A DNA stretch of 43,368 nt, from the NCBI GenBank assembly GCA_015655585.1, contig JAATEV010000110.1:1-43368 (forward strand), read 5' to 3'. This document shows, piece by piece, positions 16,753-25,254 of this stretch (position 1 is the stretch's first letter; every line of letters begins with the position of its first letter). The stretch comes from Terriglobales bacterium. Its GTDB lineage: Bacteria; Acidobacteriota; Terriglobia; Terriglobales; Acidobacteriaceae. The notes beneath the pieces were generated by a model. That model saw only the letters and a list, made by a program, of their open reading frames with translations. It did no database searches and was not told the origin of the DNA. A program made the translations under genes and the position numbers.

Positions 16753-17871
16753 ATGCATCCTCAAGCCGGGCCTCCCGCCTCGAACGACAAACCGACCCGG
16801 AACGCTTCCTCGCTCGATCCCTTCAGCTTCCGCCGGAAACTCATGCCGTGGTACCGCACCCACGCCCGCAAGCTACCCTGGCGCGGCGTCAGCGATCCCT
16901 ATCGCATCTGGGTCTCCGAAGTCATGCTCCAGCAGACCCGCGTAGCCGCTGTCATCGACCGCTACAACGACTTCCTCCTCCGCTTTCCCACCATCCCCGC
17001 CCTGGCCCTCGCGCCCGAGGCCGACGTTCTCGCCGCCTGGTCCGGCCTCGGCTACTATCGTCGCGCCCGTATGCTCCACAAGGCCGCCAAGTTCATCATC
17101 GAGGAGCGCGGCGGCGTCCTCCCCCAGACCTCCATCGGCCTGCGCACCCTCCCCGGCATCGGCGAATACACCTGCGCCGCCATCGCCAGCATCGCCTTCG
17201 GAGAGAGCATTGCCGTCATCGACGGCAACGTCGAGCGCGTCCTCCTCCGTCTCACCGGACAGCCTCAGCTCGGGACCGCCGCCGGTCGCACCTTCGTCCG
17301 CCAGCAGGCCGACATTCTCGTCCCGCGCCGCCGCATCAACGCCCACGTCAACGCTCCCGGCGATCACAACCAGGCCATGATGGAGCTCGGAGCCACCATC
17401 TGCCTCCCCAAGGCGCCGCTCTGCCTCCAGTGTCCCGTCTACAGCATGTGCAAGACGCGGGGCGAGCATCCCACCCTGCCTCGCCCCGCGCAACGCAGCC
17501 GCCCCGCCGCCTATCTCCTCAGCCTCCGCAAACGCGGCACTCTCACCGAGGTACTCCTGGAGCTTCGCCTCTCCAACGCCAGCCTCATGCCCGGCATGTA
17601 CGAGCTGCCGCCTCTGCCGACCGATTCCGTACAGGGCCGAGAGCCGATCCTCCGTCTCCGCCACGCCATCACCAACACCAACTACTACGTGCAGGTCTTC
17701 GCCGCTCGCGGCCCCAAGGACCGAGGGCTCCGCCGCGCTATTCCCGCGGCGAAGAACGATCTCCATTGGGTGAGGACCGGTCGTCTGGCAGAGTTTCCTC
17801 TCACCGGCCTTACCCGCAAGATCCTCCAGCGCCTCGACGTCATGGCCGCATCTATCCCCGCCCCCAAATGA
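16753..17871 (+). CDS. mutY: A/G-specific adenine DNA glycosylase MutY
   Basis: A 372-residue base-excision repair enzyme that removes adenine mispaired with 8-oxoguanine. Order of parts: N-terminal tail, catalytic Glu56 in SEVMLQQT, helix-hairpin-helix LPGIGEYTCAAI, catalytic Asp157 in VIDGNVER (101 residues after the Glu, as in E. coli), and an iron-sulfur loop with Cys217, Cys224, Cys227 and Cys233 (C-x6-C-x2-C-x5-C). The C-terminal NUDIX-like 8-oxoG recognition domain runs from about 250 to 365. All signature residues are present. The start at 16753 has no strong ribosome-binding site and the first 25 residues are extra compared with E. coli, so a later start is possible. Confidence 0.97.
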   Translation: MHPQAGPPASNDKPTRNASSLDPFSFRRKLMPWYRTHARKLPWRGVSDPYRIWVSEVMLQQTRVAAVIDRYNDFLLRFPTIPALALAPEADVLAAWSGLGYYRRARMLHKAAKFIIEERGGVLPQTSIGLRTLPGIGEYTCAAIASIAFGESIAVIDGNVERVLLRLTGQPQLGTAAGRTFVRQQADILVPRRRINAHVNAPGDHNQAMMELGATICLPKAPLCLQCPVYSMCKTRGEHPTLPRPAQRSRPAAYLLSLRKRGTLTEVLLELRLSNASLMPGMYELPPLPTDSVQGREPILRLRHAITNTNYYVQVFAARGPKDRGLRRAIPAAKNDLHWVRTGRLAEFPLTGLTRKILQRLDVMAASIPAPK

Positions 17872-17889
17872 AATTCCCAATAGAGGCAT

Positions 17890-18031
17890 TTGCTTTGAAA
17901 GGATGGGGCTTCAGAGGAAGCTGAAAAGTCGTTATCTTGTAAGGCCCAGGCTTGTTTTGAAAGGGCGGGGCTTCAGCCCCGCCGTAAAGCTCACCTATGC
18001 AACGCGACTTTAGTCGCCGAGGGAATCTTTC
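17890..18031 (+). repeat. Composite hairpin repeat downstream of mutY
   Basis: First a module TTGCTTTGAAAGG...GCTGAAAAGTCG (17890-17932), shared with the repeats at 11676 and 39137. Next TTTTGAAAGGG (17955-17965) overlaps the palindrome GGCGGGGCT-TC-AGCCCCGCC (17964-17983), followed by GTAA. Then comes a hairpin GCGACTTTAGTCGC (18004-18017) and GAGGGAATCTTTC (18019-18031). The second half recurs in the same direction at 18881-18960, so the XRE-cupin gene is framed by direct repeats. No gene is seen in the gap. Confidence 0.75.
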
Positions 18032-18069
18032 ACGAAGCCAAAGCCTCTTTCCCTCCAGCGCCAACGCTC

Positions 18070-18828
18070 CTACTGCATCTGCGACGTCCCTTTCCTGGCC
18101 GCAGGCATCATCGGCGTGCGTCCGCCCGTCAGGTTCGCCAGCCGTGCGCCCGCCGCCTGATGCGGCAGCGCATGTTGCAGCGTCACAATCAGCGCCGTAG
18201 CTGGTTCCTCGCCCACGCAGGCGTAGTTGTGGCTCGTATTCGCGTCAAAGTAGACCGCGTCGCCCGCTTCAATGCGATGGATCGTCTCGCCATGCCGAAC
18301 ATCCAGGCTGCCCGAGAGCAGGTACAGGAACTCGCAGCCTGCATGTTGATGCGACCGCGGCACCCGGCTTTCCTTCAGTGGCAGAAACTCCGCAAAGTAA
18401 GGGTCAAGCTGCCTGTCCGGAACCTGGTACCCCAGGCTCTCGAAGAAGTACGACGGGTCTTCCGCACCCGTCTGGGGCAGTCGCACGCGCTCGCCGCGCC
18501 GATGCACCCGGAACAGCGCCTGAGGTTCGGGATCGAAGAAGTAGCTCAGGTCCTTCGAGAAGACCATCGCGATCCGGGCTAGGTTACGCAGCGTAGGCAC
18601 CACGCGCCCTGTCTCCAGTTGCGACAGAAAGCTTGCGGAGAGGCCCGTATGGCGGCCCAGTTCTACAAGCCCCATCGACTTCTTCAATCGCAGGTATTTA
18701 ATGCGTTCGCCAATGCGTTTCTCGGCGATAAAGGATTCAGCAGCTTCGCCATCGACCTGCAGCTTTCGTATATCTGCAGACGTGGACTCTTCAGGCATCG
18801 ATCCGGAGGGGAGGGGTACGGAGGCCAT
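18070..18828 (-). CDS. XRE-family regulator with cupin sensor domain
   Basis: A 252-residue transcription regulator. Residues about 38-97 form an XRE/Cro-type helix-turn-helix (IGERIKYLRLKKSMGLVELG, then SASFLSQLETGRVVPTLRNL). Residues about 155-220 are a cupin_2 beta-barrel (HQHAGCEFLYLLSGSLDV and AGDAVYFDANTSHNYACVG). The cupin keeps several His residues and so may bind a metal or a small ligand. This HTH-cupin architecture is used by SutR/PuuR-type regulators of amino-acid, polyamine or sulfur metabolism. No target gene is apparent: the neighbours are mutY and the FN3 lipoprotein, and the gene stands alone between two copies of a hairpin repeat. The ligand is not known. Confidence 0.92.
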   Translation of the reverse strand: MASVPLPSGSMPEESTSADIRKLQVDGEAAESFIAEKRIGERIKYLRLKKSMGLVELGRHTGLSASFLSQLETGRVVPTLRNLARIAMVFSKDLSYFFDPEPQALFRVHRRGERVRLPQTGAEDPSYFFESLGYQVPDRQLDPYFAEFLPLKESRVPRSHQHAGCEFLYLLSGSLDVRHGETIHRIEAGDAVYFDANTSHNYACVGEEPATALIVTLQHALPHQAAGARLANLTGGRTPMMPAARKGTSQMQ

Positions 18829-18862
18829 GTTTTCATCCTTAAATTGTTTTGTTTCAGAGAGT

Positions 18863-18960
18863 GCTGAAAAAGTCTCGGTTTTTTGAAAGGGACGCGGTCT
18901 AGGACGCGCCGTAACTTTCCCTCCTGCTCAACGGGACCGGAGTCGCTGAGGGAATCTTCC
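18863..18960 (+). repeat. Composite hairpin repeat upstream of the XRE-cupin gene
   Basis: GCTGAAAAAGTC (18863-18874), TTTTGAAAGGG (18881-18891), an imperfect palindrome around GACGCGGTCTAGGACGCG ending in CGTAA, then CAACGGGACCGGAGTCGC and GAGGGAATCTTCC (18948-18960). The order of parts is the same as at 17955-18031. The palindrome cores differ in sequence but both remain self-complementary. The gap from 18829 to 19083 holds nothing else that I can identify. Confidence 0.7.
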
Positions 18961-19083
18961 TGCTTCAAAAAGAGACTCTTCCATTATCTCTAAAAAAGAC
19001 AGATGGTGAAACGTCGTCAAAATTTGTATGAGGTCCTGAATTTTTTAGGCTCCGGCCAAAGAATCAGTGCGATGGAGACAAAC

Positions 19084-20337
19084 GTGCCTCCTCCTACCTC
19101 CAATGCTAGCCTCAAGGAAATGAAGTTTTTCACCTCACCTCGTCGCCGTCTCGCGCAGCGGGCGGCTCTCGCAGCGCCTCTTCTCCTGCTGGGCATCGGT
19201 TGTGCCAGCCCCGGCGATCCCCATCCCCCCTCCCTCAAGCTTCCCGAGATCGTCAAAGATCTCTCCGCCACCCGCGTCGGCGATCAGGTTCGCCTCCAGT
19301 GGACCACCCCCTCCAAAACCACCGATGGCCTGCTCATCAAAGGCCCCATCACCGCCGAGATCTGCCGTACCACCGCTTCTGCCGCCGCAGCAGCTACAAG
19401 AAAAACCGTCTGCACTCCCGTCACTCGCGTCGCCGTCCAGCCCGGCCCCTCGCAGGCCGCCGACTCCCTGCCCCCGGCCCTCACACAGGACCCTCCACAG
19501 CTCCTTCTCTACAGCATCCAGCTTCTCAACGCGCACCAGCACACCGCTGGCCCCTCTCCCGCCGTTTTCGCCGCCTCCGGGGCCGCGCCGCCGCCGGTCG
19601 AGCAGCTCCACGCCTCCAACATCCCCACCGGTGCCATGCTCGAATGGAAGCCCCAGCCCGCCACCAACTCCTACGTCGAGCTCGACCGCCTCATCGAAGG
19701 CGCTCCCGCCACTCAGCCAAAGTCCTCGGCAAATAAGCCCACCACCCGGCTGAAAACCCAGAAGCCCCAATCCGCAGCCTCTTCAACACCCGGCCCAGCC
19801 GCAACAAAGCTCTTCAAATCGCCTCCTCCCCCCACCGAGGTCAAACTCCGCACGCCCCAGCAGGTCTCCGACCCCGGTGGCACCCTCGACCGCAGCGCCC
19901 AATCCGGAGTCCAGACCGGAGCAGCCTACCAGTACACCGCGCAGCGCGTCCGCAGCCTCACCCTCGACAACCACGCTCTCGAAATCCGCAGCCTCCAATC
20001 CCCCGCCGTGGCCCTCCAGCTTCGCGACACCTTCCCCCCGCAGGTCCCCACCGGCCTCGCCGCCGTTCCCGGCCCTTCCAGCATCGATCTCTCCTGGGAG
20101 CCCGTCCCCGACGCCGACCTTGCGGGCTACATCCTCTACCGCCAGCCGGTCTCCTCCGCAGGTTCACCCACCGGCCCCGCAACCCGCCTCAACTCCGTTC
20201 CCACCACCGCTCCCTCCTATCGAGACGAGACGGCCGTACCCGGACAACTGTATGCTTACCGGGTATCCGCCATCGACAATACAGGCAACGAGAGCGGCCC
20301 CAGCATCGCCATTCAGGACATCAGAAGGGAGCACTAG
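19084..20337 (+). CDS. Putative lipoprotein with fibronectin type III domains
   Basis: A 417-residue exported protein. GTG at 19084 is preferred because GGAG lies 6 nt upstream; ATG codons at 19072 and 19120 are in frame. A basic segment (SPRRRLAQRAALAAP) leads into LLLLGIGC, where the Cys is a likely lipid anchor, although the box is not ideal. Then come FN3-like modules: LPEIVKDLSATRVGDQVRLQW (first), VEQLHASNIPTGAMLEWKP (second, poorly preserved) and VPTGLAAVPGPSSIDLSWEP with YRVSAIDNTGNESGPS (third, the clearest). Long Pro/Ser/Ala-rich linkers separate them. FN3 modules in such proteins bind carbohydrate or protein. The FAH hydrolase gene starts 6 nt after its stop, so they are probably co-transcribed, though no shared function is obvious. 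Confidence 0.75.
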   Translation: MPPPTSNASLKEMKFFTSPRRRLAQRAALAAPLLLLGIGCASPGDPHPPSLKLPEIVKDLSATRVGDQVRLQWTTPSKTTDGLLIKGPITAEICRTTASAAAAATRKTVCTPVTRVAVQPGPSQAADSLPPALTQDPPQLLLYSIQLLNAHQHTAGPSPAVFAASGAAPPPVEQLHASNIPTGAMLEWKPQPATNSYVELDRLIEGAPATQPKSSANKPTTRLKTQKPQSAASSTPGPAATKLFKSPPPPTEVKLRTPQQVSDPGGTLDRSAQSGVQTGAAYQYTAQRVRSLTLDNHALEIRSLQSPAVALQLRDTFPPQVPTGLAAVPGPSSIDLSWEPVPDADLAGYILYRQPVSSAGSPTGPATRLNSVPTTAPSYRDETAVPGQLYAYRVSAIDNTGNESGPSIAIQDIRREH

Positions 20338-20343
20338 AGAACC

Positions 20344-21162
20344 ATGCGATATTGCAAGTATGTATCCACTGAGAACGGCATTCAGCTCCCCCGTTACGCC
20401 CACGTAGAGCAGCGCAACGGTATCCTCTGGGCCACCCTGCCCATGCAGGCCCCGCAGGAAGACCTCGCGGCCCACACCGTGCCTCCTCTGGCCGCCAACT
20501 TCGAGCCCGCCCCCCTCTCCGAGCTTCAGCTCCTCCCTCCCGTCTCTCCGTCCAAGATCCTCTGCGTAGGCCGCAACTATGGCGACCACGCCGCCGAGCT
20601 CGGCAACGAGGTTCCCAAAGAGCCTGTCCTCTTCCTCAAGCCTCCTTCATCGCTTATCGGCTCCCGCGGCGCGGTCATCATGCCCAAACTCTCCAGCCGC
20701 GTCGACTATGAGGGCGAGCTGGCCATCGTCATCGCCCGCCGCTGCCGCCATATCGGCCCCGACGAGGACGTCCGCCCCTACATTCGCGGCTATGTCTGCG
20801 TCAACGACGTCACCGCCCGCGACCTCCAGAAGTCCGACGACCAGTGGACCCGTGGCAAAGGCTTCGACACCTTTTGCCCCACCGGCCCCATCGTCTCCGA
20901 CGAGCTCGACCCCGTCGAAGGCGACTCCGTCACCGTCACTACCCGCCTCAACGGAGTAGTCCGCCAGCTAGGCAACACCCGCGACTTCATCTTCCCCATC
21001 CCCTATCTCCTGCGCTACATCACTGCCTTCACCACCCTCGAACCCGGCGACCTCATCCCCACCGGAACCCCCGCCGGAGTAGGGGCCGTCCAGCCCGGCG
21101 ACATCGTACAGGTCGAGATCGAAGGCCTCGGCATCCTCGAAAATAAATTCGCAGCCGAGTAA
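20344..21162 (+). CDS. Fumarylacetoacetate hydrolase family protein
   Basis: A 272-residue cytoplasmic metal-dependent hydrolase/isomerase/decarboxylase of the FAH superfamily. The N-terminal 70 residues are a small beta domain, then the FAH domain opens with [17 protein letters not shown]. Metal ligands are visible: Glu residues in [10 protein letters not shown] and Asp in [12 protein letters not shown]. The conserved Lys is in [13 protein letters not shown], and [13 protein letters not shown] forms the C-terminal loop. Members cleave acylpyruvates, isomerise catechol-degradation intermediates or decarboxylate oxaloacetate; which one applies here cannot be told. No aromatic-degradation genes are nearby. 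It starts 6 nt after the FN3 gene. Confidence 0.92.
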   Translation: MRYCKYVSTENGIQLPRYAHVEQRNGILWATLPMQAPQEDLAAHTVPPLAANFEPAPLSELQLLPPVSPSKILCVGRNYGDHAAELGNEVPKEPVLFLKPPSSLIGSRGAVIMPKLSSRVDYEGELAIVIARRCRHIGPDEDVRPYIRGYVCVNDVTARDLQKSDDQWTRGKGFDTFCPTGPIVSDELDPVEGDSVTVTTRLNGVVRQLGNTRDFIFPIPYLLRYITAFTTLEPGDLIPTGTPAGVGAVQPGDIVQVEIEGLGILENKFAAE

Positions 21163-21247
21163 CACGAACACGAGCACAATAGGAAGACACAAGCGGCCCG
21201 ACCAGCAAGGCTTGGTAAAATCAGATAGCAGCCTAAGGAGCATTCAA

Positions 21248-22243
21248 ATGGCATCGTTACTCGAACAACTTCGCGCATACACCAAGGTCGTCGCCGACTC
21301 CGGCGACATCAACTCGATCGAGAAGTTCAAGCCGCAGGACTCCACCACCAACCCCTCGCTCATCGAGGCCGCCGCCAAGATGCCGGCCTATCAGCAGATC
21401 GTCGATGACGTCCTCAAGCAGGCCCGCAAGGATGCCGGCTCCGCCGCCTCCGACAAGGAAGTCGCCGCCCTCGCCTTCAAGTCCCTCGCCGTGGCCTTCG
21501 GCCTCAAGATCCTCAATATCGTCCCCGGCCGCGTCTCCACCGAGGTTGACGCCCGTCTCTCCTACGACACCGAGAAGACCAAGGAGCAGGCCCGCGACAT
21601 CATCGCCCAGTACGACAAGGCTGGAATCTCCCGCGACCGCGTCCTCATCAAGATCGCCAGCACCTGGGAAGGCATCAAGGCCGCCGAAGCTCTCGAGCAG
21701 GAGGGCATCCACTGCAACCTCACCCTTCTCTTCGGCCTCCACCAGGCCATCGCCTGCGCCGAGGCCCAGGTCACCCTCATCTCTCCCTTCGTAGGCCGCA
21801 TCCTCGACTGGTACAAGAAGGACACCGGCAAGGATTACACCGGCTCCGAAGACCCCGGCGTCCAGTCCGTCACCACTATCTACAACTACTACAAGAAGTT
21901 CGGCTACAAGACCGTCGTCATGGGCGCCAGCTTCCGCAACATCGGTGAGATCAAAGAGCTCGCTGGCTGCGATCTCCTCACCATCGCGCCCAAGCTCCTC
22001 GAAGAACTCGACACCACCGAAGGCGACCTCCCGCGCAAGCTCGATCCCGCCGTATCCGAGGCGATGGACATCCAGAAGATCACCATCGATCAGGCCACCT
22101 TCGAGAAGATGCACGCCGCAGACCGCATGGCCCACGACAAGCTCAAGGAAGGCATCGACGGCTTCTCTAAGGCACTCGAAGACCTCGAGCAGCTCCTCGA
22201 AAAGCGTCTCGCCGAGATCAGCGAGACCGCAGCCGCCCACTAA
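21248..22243 (+). CDS. tal: Transaldolase
   Basis: A 331-residue enzyme of the non-oxidative pentose-phosphate pathway that moves a dihydroxyacetone unit between sugar phosphates. AAGGAG followed by CATTCAA leads to the ATG at 21248. Family blocks: [13 protein letters not shown] near the N-terminus, Schiff-base Lys135 in [12 protein letters not shown] (E. coli TalB uses Lys132), [31 protein letters not shown] and [14 protein letters not shown]. The length matches the classic TalB/TalA subfamily, not the short transaldolase-like group. It ends at a strong terminator and begins 85 nt after the FAH gene, probably under its own promoter. Confidence 0.97.
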   Translation: MASLLEQLRAYTKVVADSGDINSIEKFKPQDSTTNPSLIEAAAKMPAYQQIVDDVLKQARKDAGSAASDKEVAALAFKSLAVAFGLKILNIVPGRVSTEVDARLSYDTEKTKEQARDIIAQYDKAGISRDRVLIKIASTWEGIKAAEALEQEGIHCNLTLLFGLHQAIACAEAQVTLISPFVGRILDWYKKDTGKDYTGSEDPGVQSVTTIYNYYKKFGYKTVVMGASFRNIGEIKELAGCDLLTIAPKLLEELDTTEGDLPRKLDPAVSEAMDIQKITIDQATFEKMHAADRMAHDKLKEGIDGFSKALEDLEQLLEKRLAEISETAAAH

Positions 22244-22267
22244 TCGAACCACTCACCTGCAACACAA

Positions 22268-22296
22268 AAAGGCTCGCGCCAAAAGCGCGGGCCTTT
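22268..22296. terminator. Intrinsic terminator after transaldolase
   Basis: A 12-bp stem AAAGGCTCGCGC / GCGCGGGCCTTT with one T-G pair and loop CAAAA. Its T-tract follows on the plus strand and its A-tract precedes. Placed between tal and the convergent DUF3050 gene, it can work both ways. Confidence 0.85.
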
Positions 22297-23092
22297 ATCT
22301 TTGCACTTCAGACAGAATGGCATCCCAAAGCGCCAGCCGAGCCTCCAGAGCCCGCTCCGCGGCAACGCCCGCCTCTTCCCACCGCCCCGCATCTTCTCCG
22401 CACAGGTCCGCCACCATCCGCAGCGAGAGCGGCCCATGGTCCTCTCCATCCACCTCGATGTGCCTCTCCAGATACCACACGAACAGCGAAAACCGTCCCG
22501 GGTTCCGCTCATCCAGCTCCCGCACCAGCGCCCGGAACATATCCGGAATCAAGTCCTCGCGGCCAAAGGTAAACGCCGCCGCCAGCGCAGGAAGACTGCC
22601 CGAATCGATCAGCTCGAACGTGTTCCGAACAAACGCGCGCGGGCCCTCCGGCAGCCCTTCAAAAGCCGCCCCCGGAGCAATCCCGGCGGCCAGCCTCGCA
22701 GCCAGCTCGCGGAATCCCGTCGTATCGGCCCCGCACTGCTCCATCGCCTCCAGATACAGCTCAAAATGGCTGATCGTCCGCCCGTCGTAAACGTCCGACT
22801 CCTCGCCCAGCACAATCTCGTTGATAAACCGGCGGCTCTCAGGAAAAGCCGTAGGCATCCACGGAACCGTCACGCACGTCAGCCTCCCTTGCAGCGCCTT
22901 AAGCATCGACATGAAGTCCCACACGGCGAACACATGCGACTCCATAAACCGCCGTAAATGCTCTTCCGTCCGCACGCTGGAGTACAAGGGGTGTACAGCA
23001 ATACGCGCGCGAAGCGGCGCAATACGGCTTTCAATCACGGCAACAGATGCGGGCTCGGATGTCTTCAACGGCATACCTCCATTATCCGGCAT
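22295..23092 (-). CDS. DUF3050 protein (heme-oxygenase-like fold)
   Basis: A 265-residue soluble protein matching the DUF3050 family by its opening RIAPLRARIAVHPLYSSV, helix RRFMESHVFAVWDFMSMLK, VPWMPT and C-terminal LERHIEVDGEDHGPLSLRM. Known of the family: it is placed near the heme-oxygenase-like/TENA helical superfamily. His and acidic residues spaced on these helices could hold a metal pair as in the newer diiron oxidases of that fold; this is inference. The start is ambiguous: ATG at 23092 lacks a ribosome-binding site, ATG at 23074 has GGAGG directly against it, and a TTG at 23068 has the best spacing (7 nt). Confidence 0.82.
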   Translation of the reverse strand: MPDNGGMPLKTSEPASVAVIESRIAPLRARIAVHPLYSSVRTEEHLRRFMESHVFAVWDFMSMLKALQGRLTCVTVPWMPTAFPESRRFINEIVLGEESDVYDGRTISHFELYLEAMEQCGADTTGFRELAARLAAGIAPGAAFEGLPEGPRAFVRNTFELIDSGSLPALAAAFTFGREDLIPDMFRALVRELDERNPGRFSLFVWYLERHIEVDGEDHGPLSLRMVADLCGEDAGRWEEAGVAAERALEARLALWDAILSEVQR

Positions 23093-23107
23093 ACAGAGCC
23101 CTGCCCT

Positions 23108-23662
23108 CTACGGAATCCCGATCAGCAGACCCGCGCTCATCCCCACCGATTGCGGATGCCCTCCCGCAAAGCTGTAGTCATAAGCCGGTTCCAGATACCA
23201 GCCGAAGCGGTGCCGTTTCCCCGGCCAGAACATGAAGTCCCCCGCTACCTCCGCGGCAAACGTATTGCTCGTCTTCCCATCCTCGCGCAGGTGGCTCCAC
23301 GAAGGCCCCACCCCCAGCATGAACTCCGCCTTCCGCGAGATCGTCCACGGCTTCTTGAATAGAAAATCCACGTCCCACTCCGCCGAGTTGCGCGTGTAGA
23401 AGGGCGAAACCCCCGCCTCAATCTCCAGCCAGTTCTCAATCGGCGTCATCTCCGCCGCCAGGTTCGGCGCAAACACCGCCGCGCCTCCGCTGAACTCCCA
23501 GCTAGTCGCCGCCCCCAACTCCAGAATGACCTTAGGCTCATCCTCCTCAACAGTCTCCCGCGAATGAGCGGACGGCGCGGCGGGGAGCTCCTGCCCAAAG
23601 GCAGGCAACCACAAAAATAGAAACAGGCACGCTCCAGCAAGCGCGCACACGCAACGATGCAT
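23108..23662 (-). CDS. Secreted beta-barrel-like outer-membrane protein
   Basis: A 184-residue exported protein. GGAG six nt upstream supports the ATG at 23662, which opens a Sec signal (LAGACLFLFLWLPAFGQ). The mature part has alternating polar/aromatic stretches (WLEIEAGVSPFYTRN, AEFMLGVGPSWSHLRE, RFGWYLEPAYDYSFAGG, SVGMSAGLLIGIP) typical of small 8-10 strand barrels. The last residue is Pro, not the usual terminal Phe. I recognise no named family beyond a general outer-membrane barrel. It follows a small Cys-rich protein gene by 58 nt on the same strand. Confidence 0.72.
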   Translation of the reverse strand: MHRCVCALAGACLFLFLWLPAFGQELPAAPSAHSRETVEEDEPKVILELGAATSWEFSGGAAVFAPNLAAEMTPIENWLEIEAGVSPFYTRNSAEWDVDFLFKKPWTISRKAEFMLGVGPSWSHLREDGKTSNTFAAEVAGDFMFWPGKRHRFGWYLEPAYDYSFAGGHPQSVGMSAGLLIGIP

Positions 23663-23720
23663 AGCTATCTCCAAATGGTGAATAGGAATCTTTCCTCTGC
23701 GCCGCAGGCGCAAAGCGGAC

Positions 23721-24065
23721 TCACGAAGCGGAGACAGCAACCCGAGGCGGCCGAAACACACCCAGCGCAGGAGCCGGAACCGCAGAAGCCGGTTCCACCC
23801 CACGCTCCACGCTCACAGCGCCCATCCTTCCCAGCTCCGGCCCCAGATGAGGAAGCCCCTGCGCCACGCAGCAGGAGCAGATGCCGTTGCAGGTATCGGG
23901 AGCTGTAGAGAGCGGAGGATGAAGCAGCAAATGCGGCAGCGAGCCGGCAATGAACCCAGGCCCATCGCAAAGATCGCAATGCGGCATATGAATCGCCATG
24001 CATCCCAGCACCATGCACAACACCCACGCAAGCAAGCGAGTCCGTGTTGGAGCGGAACGATTCAC
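23721..24065 (-). CDS. Small Cys/His-rich membrane-anchored protein
   Basis: About 114 residues from a GTG at 24065 (start uncertain; the frame is open to 24104). An N-terminal hydrophobic segment (LLAWVLCMVLGCMAIHM) is followed by PHCDLCDGP, then HLLLHPPL and TCNGICSCC, and finally a Pro/Val/Ala tail. The paired CxxC and His suggest an exported metal- or disulfide-binding protein. It lies on the same strand 58 nt before the barrel protein and after the terminator of the FecR-like gene. I do not recognise the family. It could be a shadow reading, but the motif density argues for a real protein. Confidence 0.5.
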   Translation of the reverse strand: MNRSAPTRTRLLAWVLCMVLGCMAIHMPHCDLCDGPGFIAGSLPHLLLHPPLSTAPDTCNGICSCCVAQGLPHLGPELGRMGAVSVERGVEPASAVPAPALGVFRPPRVAVSAS

Positions 24066-24102
24066 GCTACTAACAATAAACCCGTCCGGGTCTGGCCCTG
24101 CC

Positions 24103-24139
24103 AAAAAATCAAAGGGCCAGCCTCCTGAGAGACTGGCCC
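24103..24139 (-). terminator. Intrinsic terminator of the FecR-like gene
   Basis: On the minus strand GGGCCAG and CTGGCCC (24114-24139 in total) form a 7-bp stem around a 12-nt loop, followed by TTTGATTTTTT (24103-24113). It lies 20 nt after the FecR-like stop codon and before the small Cys-rich gene. Confidence 0.8.
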
Positions 24140-24159
24140 AAAGCTAACAACCGGACAAC

Positions 24160-25161
24160 TTACCGGTGACCGCCACCGCCACCACCGCCGTGCGAACCAC
24201 CGCCTCCACCGCCATGGAAGCCTCCCCCGGCAGACCCTCCGCCGCGGAATCCGCCACCGGCAAAGCCAGGACCGCGATGTCCTCCTGCGCCCGCGACGCC
24301 GCCCCATCCGCCACGGTTAAAGCCGTAGCCCCGTCCGCCCCAGTATCCGCGGCCATACACAAACCCGCCGCCATACAGGTAATAGGGCGAGTAGAACCCG
24401 AACCCAAACGGGCTCCAGTACGGCCCATAGCCGCCCGGCAGCCAGTCATAGGCATACAGCGCCTGGTCCCAGTACCATCCCGGAGCGAATCCGTTATAGC
24501 CCGCATATTGCCCCGCCAGATCCACGTTCGCCTGTCCCAGGTACTGCGCCCGCAAGCTGCTCCACTTGTAGAAGTCGTCCTGCGCGTTCTTGTCGAACGA
24601 GACTGGCTTTACCGCCTCGCCCGTCATCGCCAGCAAGCGGCCGCCCTTCACATCCACCGGCTTGATGTCCGAAGCCAGATCGCTGCCCGGATACACCGCT
24701 GCCTTGCCGTCAAACGTCCGCACCGTATTATTCTCGGCGTTGAACTCGTACAGCCCATTCTTCAGAATCTGGGTCTGGCCGTTCTTCTGGTCAATCAGGA
24801 TCGTGTTCTGCTCATAAATCTGGTCCGCCTCCACCTGTGCCCGCCCGCTCTCCAGCGAGACCTCGGTATGCGTCAGGTTCGGAGACACCATCCGAATCGT
24901 GCTGTTGTCATCCACCCGCAGAAAGACGCCCGGCGTCAACAGCACCTCCACCCGACCGTTCCCGGTAGCCAGATACTGGCCCGGAGCAAGCACGGTCGTT
25001 CCAACCGACTTGGCAGAGATCTGATGTCCTTCAATGGAAGCCTGCCCTTCCACGTAATTAAGAGTTCCTGGCTGGGCTGGGTTGGCGTTCTGCCCAAAAG
25101 CAGGGGCCAACAGAGTCGCCATGGAAAGGAGAAAGATCGCCCTGAGCCTTGGCATGTTCAT
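24160..25161 (-). CDS. FecR-domain protein with Gly/Tyr/His-rich tail
   Basis: About 333 residues with a Sec signal (LRAIFLLSMATLLAPAFGQ). Residues about 30-165 look like a FecR-type beta-rich domain (YVEGQASIEG, GQYLATGNGRVEVLLTPG, VFLRVDDNSTIRM, VSLESGRAQVE). In Acidobacteriota such domains occur in free exported proteins not linked to iron signalling. From about residue 235 the chain becomes Tyr/Trp/Gly-rich (WYWDQALYAYDWLPGGYGPY), and the last 70 residues are nearly all Gly with His, Arg and Phe. Such tails are flexible and may be surface-exposed or metal-binding. The start is ATG at 25161 (GAGG 3 nt away) or 25155 (9 nt away). It ends at a clear terminator. Confidence 0.75.
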   Translation of the reverse strand: MNMPRLRAIFLLSMATLLAPAFGQNANPAQPGTLNYVEGQASIEGHQISAKSVGTTVLAPGQYLATGNGRVEVLLTPGVFLRVDDNSTIRMVSPNLTHTEVSLESGRAQVEADQIYEQNTILIDQKNGQTQILKNGLYEFNAENNTVRTFDGKAAVYPGSDLASDIKPVDVKGGRLLAMTGEAVKPVSFDKNAQDDFYKWSSLRAQYLGQANVDLAGQYAGYNGFAPGWYWDQALYAYDWLPGGYGPYWSPFGFGFYSPYYLYGGGFVYGRGYWGGRGYGFNRGGWGGVAGAGGHRGPGFAGGGFRGGGSAGGGFHGGGGGGSHGGGGGGGHR

Positions 25162-25254
25162 ATACCTCACTTGTTTAGATGTACGCGCTTAGGGAAAGTA
25201 ACAGGGCAGAAACAGCCGCTCGTGCGATTAACGGCTAAAAGCGACGTTTATCGA

